DNA of 5,154 nt from Burkholderiales bacterium (GTDB lineage Bacteria; Pseudomonadota; Gammaproteobacteria; Burkholderiales; Usitatibacteraceae): assembly GCA_025936275.1 (NCBI GenBank), contig JAICTR010000223.1:1-5154 (forward strand), in the 5' to 3' direction. Positions within the stretch are counted from its first letter, which is position 1. Each line of letters begins with the position of its first letter. Shown piece by piece: positions 1 to 4,615 of this stretch. A program made the position numbers and the translations under genes. The notes under the pieces were generated by a model. It was given only the letters and a program-made list of their open reading frames with translations, was not told where the DNA came from and searched no databases.

Positions 1-371
1 ATCGGATAGATGCCGGCGAGCGAGACGCCCACCACGAACCGCAGCAGCGCCGCGCTCGCGAGCCCGTGCGCCGCGAAGGCGAAGAGCGCATTCGCCGCCG
101 CGCCGAGGAGCGCGCAGGCGGCGAAGAGCCGGCTCGCGGCGAAGCGATCGGCGAGGCCGGTGAGCGCGAAGACGAGCGTGCCGGCGATGAAGCCCGACTG
201 CACGGCGATGGTGAGCGTGCCGAGGTCGGAAGGCGCGAGGCTCCAGGCTCGCGCGAGGTCGTCGAACGCCGCATTGGCGCTGAACCAGAGGGACGTGCCG
301 AAAAGCTCGGCGAGGACGATGATGGCGATGCGGCCCCTCGACCCTCTTTCGAGCGAGGGGGAACCCGTCAT
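1..371 (-). CDS. MFS transporter, N-terminal part (cut by left edge)
   Basis: This is the first 123 residues of a major facilitator superfamily transporter in the inner membrane; substrate unknown. The start is the ATG at 371-369, which overlaps the doxX stop as ATGA. No other start codon lies before the first helix. A hydrophilic tail (1-13) precedes helix 1 (about 14-37, with LAELFGTSLWFSANAAF). Helix 2 lies around 50-71, followed by the helix 2-3 loop GLADRF (72-77), a degenerate MFS motif A that keeps G-x-A-D-R but lacks the usual GRK. Helix 3 spans about 80-100, and a helix-4-like LRFVVGVSLAGIYP begins at 110. The pattern resembles MFS proteins common in betaproteobacteria, but I cannot name a substrate. 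The Shine-Dalgarno is weak (GGGAAGG about 12 nt upstream), so translation probably depends on coupling to doxX. An inverted repeat at 334-360 lies inside the tail codons. MFS identity is fairly sure. Confidence 0.85.
   Translation of the reverse strand, partial: MTGSPSLERGSRGRIAIIVLAELFGTSLWFSANAAFDDLARAWSLAPSDLGTLTIAVQSGFIAGTLVFALTGLADRFAASRLFAACALLGAAANALFAFAAHGLASAALLRFVVGVSLAGIYP
334..360. repeat. inverted repeat at the 5' end of the MFS gene
   Basis: Arms CCCCTCG (334-340) and CGAGGGG (354-360) are perfectly complementary around a 13-nt loop. An alternative pairing is CCCTC (342-346) with GAGGG (355-359). The repeat lies 11-37 nt inside the MFS reading frame and encodes the hydrophilic tail before helix 1. 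Its CCCTC/GAGGG character resembles the larger element at the emrB start, so it may be a decayed relative; that relation is inference. In the mRNA it could form a hairpin just downstream of the start codon. Confidence 0.5.
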
Positions 372-787
372 GCGGCGACCGTACCCTTCCCGCGCGCCGC
401 ATCGATGCTCCACGCCCCCGCGCCGGCCGCGGCCATGAACAGGAACACGAAGCAGTAAACCACCGCGAGCTCGCCGCCGTTCAGCTGCGGCACGAGGAAG
501 TTGCCCTTCGCGCCCGCGTGGCCGATGAAGTAGGCGAACGCCATCTCGCCGGAGAGGATGAACGCGGTGAGGCGCGTGAAGAGCCCGACGATCAGCAACG
601 CACCGCCCACCAGCTCGATGATCCCGGCGAGGCCGATCAGCGAGAAGACCTGCAGGTTGTCGAACATCGGCTGGTGCGGCACGTGCAGCAGCTTCGCCGT
701 GCCGTGCGCGAGCACGAGATAACCCAGGACGATGCGCATCAGCCCCAGCGCGCGCGGGGTCCAGGTGTCGTGGAAAACCTTGTCCAT
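368..787 (-). CDS. DoxX family membrane protein
   Basis: A 139-aa integral membrane protein of the DoxX family. About four helices are visible: 13-30, 47-71, 73-91 and 107-124. Family-typical stretches are RIVLGYLVLAHGTAKLL (18-34), the GLFTR turn (68-72), the MAFAYF segment (82-87) and NGGELAVVYCFVFLF (103-117), then GAGAWSIDA near the C-terminus. Length fits the family. Known members include the DoxD/DoxA thiosulfate:quinone oxidoreductase subunits of Acidianus and the mycobacterial DoxX that works with SodA and a sulfurtransferase; most bacterial members have no proven reaction. I chose the ATG at 787 because GAGGAG (799-794) sits 6 nt upstream and homology starts there. A GTG at 826 would add 13 residues unlike the family. 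It lies 40 nt after the 61-aa gene, and its stop overlaps the MFS start (ATGA). The nearby exporter makes a sulfur or redox role tempting but unproven. Confidence 0.9.
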   Translation of the reverse strand: MDKVFHDTWTPRALGLMRIVLGYLVLAHGTAKLLHVPHQPMFDNLQVFSLIGLAGIIELVGGALLIVGLFTRLTAFILSGEMAFAYFIGHAGAKGNFLVPQLNGGELAVVYCFVFLFMAAAGAGAWSIDAARGKGTVAA

Positions 788-788
788 G

Positions 789-816
789 GCCGGCTCCTCG
801 TGGGGAAGGAGCCGGC
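789..816 (-). promoter_or_regulatory. leader hairpin covering the doxX ribosome binding site
   Basis: A perfect 10-bp inverted repeat, GCCGGCTCCT (789-798) and AGGAGCCGGC (807-816), surrounds an 8-nt loop. In the minus-strand transcript the downstream arm carries the doxX Shine-Dalgarno AGGAG and ends one nucleotide before the ATG. The stem is GC-rich and would hide the ribosome site when folded. It lies entirely in the 40-nt gap after the 61-aa gene. No U-run follows, so an intrinsic terminator is less likely than a translational control element. Ribosomes finishing the upstream gene stop about 12 nt before the first arm and may influence folding. Structure is seen; function is inferred. Confidence 0.6.
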
Positions 817-827
817 AATCTACCACT

Positions 828-1013
828 TCATCCCTTGAGGAACATCTGCGCCACGCCCCACAGCACCACCAGCAACACGATGCCGAGCGTGAGGCTGTAG
901 CCGATCAGCTTCTTCTCGATCGGCAGCAGCGGCTCGGTGCCCATCTTGCGCATCTCATCGCCCACGCGCGGCGCCGCGCCCGGCGCTTCGCGATCCATCC
1001 TGGCCTGGTTCAT
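828..1013 (-). CDS. small single-helix membrane protein, unknown function
   Basis: A 61-aa protein with a polar, charged N-terminal half (1-35) and one hydrophobic helix (about 36-59, LIGYSLTLGIVLLVVLWGVAQMFL) ending in LKG. No cleavage site or lipobox is visible, so it is probably a membrane-anchored small protein rather than a secreted one. The ATG at 1013 has a strong Shine-Dalgarno, GGGAGGA (1024-1018), 4 nt upstream; a later ATG at 998 lacks such a site. It starts 15 nt after the exporter stop, so the two are almost certainly co-transcribed and it may be an accessory or stabilising subunit of the exporter. I do not recognise the family. Codon use matches the neighbours, and the strong ribosome site plus tight spacing support a real gene. 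Confidence 0.8.
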   Translation of the reverse strand: MNQARMDREAPGAAPRVGDEMRKMGTEPLLPIEKKLIGYSLTLGIVLLVVLWGVAQMFLKG

Positions 1014-1028
1014 TCGATCCTCCCTTTC

Positions 1029-2477
1029 TCAACCGGCGAGCGGCGGCTTCACGCCGCTGAAGAACAGCCACGAGATCACGAGCCCCACCCACACGATGAA
1101 GCCGAAGAGGCACACGAGGTACACCGCGGCGAGCTTGCCGATGCCCTCCTCCCAGAGCTTGCGGAAGTTGGACATCACGCCGATGGTGAAGAACGTGAGC
1201 ACGAAGAAGATGCCGCGGAACGCGTTCGCCTCGCCCATCGCGGACTTCACCTTCGCGAGCACGTCCGGCGCCGCGGAAAGCGCGATCGCGAGGACCAGCA
1301 CGAAGGTGATGACGTAGCCGATGATGAACTTGGGGAAGCGGTCCCAGATCTCGCGCGCCTTCGCCTGCTCGCCGGGCGCGCGCACCTCGATGTGCCGCGT
1401 CCAGATGTAGGCGAGAACGAAAGCCCACACGCCGATGAAGATGTCGATGAACACCTTCACCGTCGCCGCGGTGCCGATGATCCAGCCCTTCGCGTAGTTG
1501 ATGCCCTCGGCGGCGTTGCGCGAGAGGACCAGCGCCTCGGTGATGGCGCCGCTCGCGACCGCCGCGCCGTCGGTCTTCACCGAGAGCGCCATCCACGCGC
1601 CGCTCACCAGCGGCTGGTGGGACAGGAACTCGCCGGCGAGGAACGGCAGGAAGAGGAGCTCGATCACCGCGAAGATCACCACCAGCGAGGACACCATGAT
1701 CGCCACCATCGGGCGCGCGCGGATCGCCGCGCCGGTGGCGATCGCGGCGGACACGCCGCAGATCGAGATGCCGGAGGCGAGGGGCGCGGCCCACTCGCGG
1801 TTGAAGCCGAACCACACGCGCGCGACGTAGTACACCACCGACCAGAAGATGAGGTAGGCGCACACGATCGCGGCAAGGCCGAGGAACATCACCGAGGTCG
1901 CGAGCGCGAGCTTCTCCGCGGCGGTGACGCCGAGGAAGCCGCCGAGGATCACGATCGCGGTCTTCACGTAGAGCTCGGGGCGCACCGCCTCCTTCATCCA
2001 GCCCGCGAAGCCCGGCATGAAGTTGCCGATGAAGAGCCCGGCCAGCAGCGCGACGATGTAGCCGCCCTCGTTGGTGAGCTTGAGCGACCAGCCGATGCCG
2101 AACTTCTTCATGTCGGCCGGCGTGTTCGCCGCGAAGTTCGCGAAGCTGCCGACGATCCATGCGAGGTACGCGAGCCAGAAGACGGCGGTGAAGCCCAGCG
2201 CGAAGCGCTTCACGTCCACCTTCAGCGCCGCGGCGCCGATCGAGAGCACGACCGTGAGCGCCACGTAAGTTGCCACCAGCGCGCCGATGCCCCCCAATCC
2301 CCCGTACGCTTTCGACGCCGGCGCGAGCGCCTTCGAGACATCGGTCCACACATGCGTCGAGACCACCCAGCCCAGCAGGTCGGCACCGGCCAGCATGCCG
2401 AGCGCGAGCACGAAGACCGCCAGCCCGATCCACAGGGACAGCCAGTCTTCGCTGATGCCTTGAACCCGTGAATTCAT
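1029..2477 (-). CDS. YeiH/UPF0324-type putative sulfate exporter, long form
   Basis: A 482-aa polytopic inner-membrane protein resembling the UPF0324/YeiH family (Cons_hypoth698), annotated as putative sulfate exporters; transport is not proven for most members. Family-like stretches are NEGGYIVALLAGLFIGN (136-152), KTAIVILGGFLG (172-183), the glycine-rich GISICGVSAAIATGAAI (236-252), a FPKFIIGYV helix start (381-389) and the C-terminal GVMSNFRKLWEEGIGKL (433-449) before a last helix. Around 11-13 helices are likely. E. coli YeiH is about 350 aa; this protein has roughly 130 extra N-terminal residues containing about three helices (13-38, 61-84, 91-112) and longer loops, as in a larger subgroup. 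The ATG at 2477 has AAGGAGG (2488-2482) 4 nt upstream. It is first in its unit, behind a gap with an operator-like palindrome, and is followed closely by the 61-aa gene. Family assignment is fairly sure; substrate is not. Confidence 0.85.
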   Translation of the reverse strand: MNSRVQGISEDWLSLWIGLAVFVLALGMLAGADLLGWVVSTHVWTDVSKALAPASKAYGGLGGIGALVATYVALTVVLSIGAAALKVDVKRFALGFTAVFWLAYLAWIVGSFANFAANTPADMKKFGIGWSLKLTNEGGYIVALLAGLFIGNFMPGFAGWMKEAVRPELYVKTAIVILGGFLGVTAAEKLALATSVMFLGLAAIVCAYLIFWSVVYYVARVWFGFNREWAAPLASGISICGVSAAIATGAAIRARPMVAIMVSSLVVIFAVIELLFLPFLAGEFLSHQPLVSGAWMALSVKTDGAAVASGAITEALVLSRNAAEGINYAKGWIIGTAATVKVFIDIFIGVWAFVLAYIWTRHIEVRAPGEQAKAREIWDRFPKFIIGYVITFVLVLAIALSAAPDVLAKVKSAMGEANAFRGIFFVLTFFTIGVMSNFRKLWEEGIGKLAAVYLVCLFGFIVWVGLVISWLFFSGVKPPLAG

Positions 2478-2563
2478 GACCCCTCCTTGTCGGTTGTGCC
2501 GCCGCCCGTTCTGCGGAGCGTGCGTGCAGGGGCCACGATAGACGCAAACCTTACCGCTCGCTA

Positions 2564-2578
2564 CCTGAAAGTATCAGG
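2564..2578. promoter_or_regulatory. operator-like palindrome upstream of the exporter
   Basis: A 15-bp inverted repeat has perfect arms CCTGA (2564-2568) and TCAGG (2574-2578) around AAGTA. It lies about 87 nt upstream of the exporter start in AT-richer DNA than its surroundings and overlaps the -10 candidate. Size and position suit a binding site for a dimeric repressor or activator. YeiH-type genes often neighbour LysR regulators, but none is in view and no clean T-N11-A site is visible. It is too short to be a convincing terminator. Confidence 0.35.
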
Positions 2579-2597
2579 CGCGTTGCGTTTCATCCAA
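2570..2597 (-). promoter_or_regulatory. weak promoter candidate for the exporter unit
   Basis: On the minus strand, TTGGAT (2597-2592) as -35 and GATACT (2575-2570) as -10 are separated by 16 nt. They match the sigma-70 consensus at 3 and 4 of 6 positions. The candidate would give a leader of roughly 85 nt before the exporter ATG. Matches are modest, so the call rests mostly on its place in the only sizeable intergenic gap and on its overlap with the palindrome. Confidence 0.25.
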
Positions 2598-2600
2598 TGA

Positions 2601-2624
2601 ATCGAAAGGCGCCCTCAGCGGCGC
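2601..2624 (-). terminator. weak terminator candidate after emrB
   Basis: In the minus-strand transcript a 5-bp GC stem (GCGCC 2624-2620, GGCGC 2613-2609) has a 6-nt loop that contains the emrB stop codon. It is followed by CTTTCGATT, which is only partly U-rich. The stem is short and starts inside the coding end, so read-through into the exporter unit is quite possible. Confidence 0.25.
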
Positions 2625-4159
2625 GAGCGCTTGAGCAGGAGCACCAGCGGCAGCATCGCCACGAAGCTCCATGCCGTGAGCTGGAAGACGTCGAGGAGCG
2701 CGTTCATCTCCGCCTGTTGCCCGATCTGCGCCGCGATGATCGCGAGCGCGTGCGGATCCGTCGGCGAAAGATGCAGCGAGCCGAGATACGCGCGCACATC
2801 CGGGTTGAAGCGCGTGATGTGGGCGCCGAGCTCGTTCCAGTTCACCTGCGAGTAGCGCGTGAGGAGCGTCGTCACGATGGAGATGCCCACCGAGGCGCCG
2901 AGGGTGCGTACCAGGCTGTAGATGCCGGCCGCTTCCGCGGTGCGCTCGCGCGGCAGCGTGAGGTATGCGATCGCCGAGAGCGGCACGAAGATGAGCCCGA
3001 AGCCCAGCCCCTGCACCACGATCGGCCAGACGATCCAGAGCGTGCTCACCTCGAGCGAGTAGTGCGTCATCGCCCAGGAGCCGATCGCGCCCAGCACCAT
3101 CCCCGTGCCGATGAGCCAGCGCACGTCGACCTTGCCCACCAGGCGGCCGACCACGATCATCGCCACGGCGGTCGCCACGCCGCGCTGCGCCATCACGAGC
3201 CCGGTGGTGACGATGGGATATTGCAGCAGGCCCTCGAGCAGGATCGGCTGCAGCACGAGGCCGCCGAAAAGCCCGAGCCCCATCGACATCATCACCAGGC
3301 AGGACATCGCGAAGTTGCGATCGCGAAAGATGCGCACGTCGAAGAGCGCCCTGGGCCCGCGCATGAAGCTGTAGATGCAGAAGCCGACGATCCCCGCGAC
3401 GCCGATCGCCGCGGCCGCGCGGATATCCGCCGCCGCGAACCAGTCGGCCGAGGTGCCGCGGTCGAGCATGTACTGGACGCCCGCGATGCCGGCGCCCAGC
3501 AGCGCGAGGCCGGTCCAGTCCATGCGCCGCTGCCTGCGCTCCGCGCTCTTCACGTACTGCGTCGCGAGGAAGAAGGAGAGCGCGCCCACCGGCACGTTGA
3601 TGTAGAAGGTCCAGCGCCAGCTCGCGACGTCGGTGAGCCAGCCGCCGAGCGTGGGGCCGAGCACCGGGCCCACCATCACGCCGAGCCCCCAGATCGCCAT
3701 CGCCTTGCCGCGGTCCTCGGGCGGATAGGCGTCGGTCATGATCGCCTGCGAGAGCGGCACCAGCGCCGCGCCGAACACGCCCTGCAGCAGCCGGAAGAAC
3801 ACGATCTCGGCGATGTTCTGCGCGATGCCGCAGAGCGCCGAGGCGGCGACGAAGCCGGTGATGGAGATCAGCAGGAATTTCTTGCGGCCGAGCGTATCCG
3901 AGAAGTAGCCGGTGAGCGGCATCACGATCGCGGAGGACACGAGGTAGCTCGTGAGTACCCAGCTCACCTGGTCCGTGGTCGCGCCGAGCTGCCCCGCCAT
4001 GTGCGGCAGCGCGACGTTCACGATCGTGGTGTCGAGCACCTGGATCAGCGTCGCGGACATCACCGCGAGCGTGATCATCAGGCGTTCGGCGCCGGTGGGC
4101 AGAACCGCACCCTCTCCCGTGGGAGAGGGCTGGGGAGAGGGTTGCGCGGTTGCCGACAT
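2615..4159 (-). CDS. emrB: EmrB/QacA-type DHA2 multidrug efflux transporter
   Basis: A 514-aa inner-membrane proton antiporter of the 14-helix DHA2 family, expected to export hydrophobic compounds through the adaptor and an outer-membrane channel. E. coli EmrB has 512 aa. Motifs: LDTTIVNVALP in helix 1 (42-52), GYFSDTLGRKK (84-94, motif A), FFRLLQGVFGAALVPLSQ (121-138), the antiporter motif C region GVMVGPVLGPTLGGWL (160-175), and WRWTFYINVPVG (181-192). FVPLSAIAYLTLP (391-403) and the RTLGASVGISI segment (418-428) also fit EmrB. I chose the ATG at 4159: it has a purine-rich site (GGGGAGAGGG, 4172-4163) and lies 26 nt after the usp stop. A later ATG before helix 1 (residue 28) is possible and would remove the odd tail QPSPQPSPTGEG (6-17), which is encoded by a repeat element. 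Family assignment is very sure; the exact start is less so. Confidence 0.93.
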   Translation of the reverse strand: MSATAQPSPQPSPTGEGAVLPTGAERLMITLAVMSATLIQVLDTTIVNVALPHMAGQLGATTDQVSWVLTSYLVSSAIVMPLTGYFSDTLGRKKFLLISITGFVAASALCGIAQNIAEIVFFRLLQGVFGAALVPLSQAIMTDAYPPEDRGKAMAIWGLGVMVGPVLGPTLGGWLTDVASWRWTFYINVPVGALSFFLATQYVKSAERRQRRMDWTGLALLGAGIAGVQYMLDRGTSADWFAAADIRAAAAIGVAGIVGFCIYSFMRGPRALFDVRIFRDRNFAMSCLVMMSMGLGLFGGLVLQPILLEGLLQYPIVTTGLVMAQRGVATAVAMIVVGRLVGKVDVRWLIGTGMVLGAIGSWAMTHYSLEVSTLWIVWPIVVQGLGFGLIFVPLSAIAYLTLPRERTAEAAGIYSLVRTLGASVGISIVTTLLTRYSQVNWNELGAHITRFNPDVRAYLGSLHLSPTDPHALAIIAAQIGQQAEMNALLDVFQLTAWSFVAMLPLVLLLKRSRR

Positions 4160-4180
4160 TGACCCTCTCCCCGGGAGGGA
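4109..4180. repeat. CCCTCTCCC/GGGAGAGGG repeat element spanning the emrB start
   Basis: Four related arms lie in about 70 bp: CCCTCTCCC (4110-4118) and GGGAGAGGG (4121-4129) form a perfect 9-bp inverted repeat, and GGGGAGAGGG (4132-4141) and CCCTCTCCCC (4163-4172) form a perfect 10-bp one across 21 nt. A further GGGAGGGA follows at 4173-4180. The emrB ATG (4159-4157) lies in the loop of the second pair. Such GAGAGGG elements are common in intergenic regions of proteobacterial genomes, and PSPQPSPTGEGA peptides in annotated proteins typically come from them. Here the element extends into the reading frame and also provides the ribosome site. Confidence 0.8.
4163..4172 (-). promoter_or_regulatory. 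emrB ribosome binding site inside the repeat
   Basis: On the minus strand GGGGAGAGGG ends 3 nt before the ATG; the best anti-Shine-Dalgarno match, GGAG, is about 7 nt away. The same ten bases can pair perfectly with the arm at 4132-4141 inside the coding region, or in part (CCCTC 4163-4167 with GAGGG 4175-4179) with the upstream flank. Either fold would hide the site. Confidence 0.5.
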
Positions 4181-4185
4181 GGCCT

Positions 4186-4614
4186 CTATTCCGAAACCGC
4201 CACCAGCACGCTGCAGCGCACGCGCTCGAGCAGCGATTCCTCGTCGGACTCGCTCCACCAGCGCGCGAGGCGGCTGCGGTGCTTGTGGCCGACGACGATG
4301 AGGTCGGCGCCGATGCGCTCGGCCACCTCGGCGATGCAATCGGCCGCGTTGCCGTATTCGAGCGCGCCCTCGGCCGCGACGCCGTGGTCCTTGAGCCATT
4401 GCACGCCCTCGCCGAGGAGAGCCTGCGCGCGCTCGTCTTCGCAGCGCGCGAGCTCCGGCGTCACGCCCTCGGGGATCGCGGTCGCGAGGTAGCTCTGGCA
4501 GATCGCGAGGAGGTAGGTCTCGCTCTTCATGCACATCGCGACCTCCGCGCCCTGGCGTAGCGCGTGGCGGCCCTCCGCCGTGCCGTCGTACGCGAGCAGG
4601 ACCTTGCCGAACAC
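4186..4614 (-). CDS. UspA-like universal stress protein
   Basis: A 142-aa single-domain universal stress protein, soluble and cytoplasmic. The N-terminal strand KVLLAYDGT (4-12) carries the family's conserved aspartate (D10), helix 1 follows (EGRHALRQGAEVA), and ADLIVVGHKHRSRLARWW (103-120) begins the nucleotide-loop region, ending in CSVLVAV (134-140). In ATP-binding members this loop reads roughly G-2x-G-9x-G-S/T. Here G109 is present, but the second glycine is not, and the expected GS position reads ES in SESDEES (121-127), so ATP binding is doubtful. The start is GTG (4614-4612), one base after the emrA stop; the site GAGAAGG (4630-4624) is 9 nt upstream, inside emrA. The gene sits between emrA and emrB and must share their transcript. 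A role in stress control of the pump is possible but only inferred. Confidence 0.9.
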   Translation of the reverse strand: MFGKVLLAYDGTAEGRHALRQGAEVAMCMKSETYLLAICQSYLATAIPEGVTPELARCEDERAQALLGEGVQWLKDHGVAAEGALEYGNAADCIAEVAERIGADLIVVGHKHRSRLARWWSESDEESLLERVRCSVLVAVSE

Positions 4615-4615
4615 G

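Larger units (their letters stand above)
2478..2614. other. 137-bp gap between the efflux unit and the exporter unit
   Basis: This is the longest non-coding stretch in the window. It carries the exporter ribosome site AAGGAGG (2488-2482), the palindrome at 2564-2578, a weak promoter candidate and the tail of a weak terminator candidate. No open frame with a ribosome site and no tRNA-like fold was seen. The block 2541-2607 is clearly AT-richer than the coding DNA around it, as expected for a promoter region. Confidence 0.6.

Noticed and set aside
788..826. Longer DoxX start at GTG 826
   Set aside because: It would add 13 residues read through the hairpin, unlike the family, whereas ATG 787 has GAGGAG at ideal spacing.
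732..2471. Long open frame on the plus strand (579 codons) opposite the exporter
   Set aside because: Its translation is dominated by His, Arg, Glu and Asp with no domain, as expected opposite a GC-rich membrane gene. The minus-strand frame has clear helices, family motifs and a strong ribosome site.
2521..2545. Possible sigma-54 site (TGGCCCC followed by TGCA on the minus strand)
   Set aside because: The spacing between the GG and GC elements is wrong for a -24/-12 promoter.
955..2547. 530-codon minus-strand frame overlapping the exporter in another frame
   Set aside because: Arg- and Ala-rich low-information translation without helices. It is a frame shadow of the exporter caused by high GC at third positions.
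2597..4162. Long open frame on the plus strand (521 codons) opposite emrB
   Set aside because: Same Arg/His/Glu-rich antisense composition. The minus strand encodes an unmistakable EmrB-like protein over the same stretch.
4160..4534. Upstream extension of emrB to a start at 4534
   Set aside because: The extra 125 residues run through the usp gene in another frame and are Arg-rich with no similarity to EmrB; the ATG at 4159 has a ribosome site.
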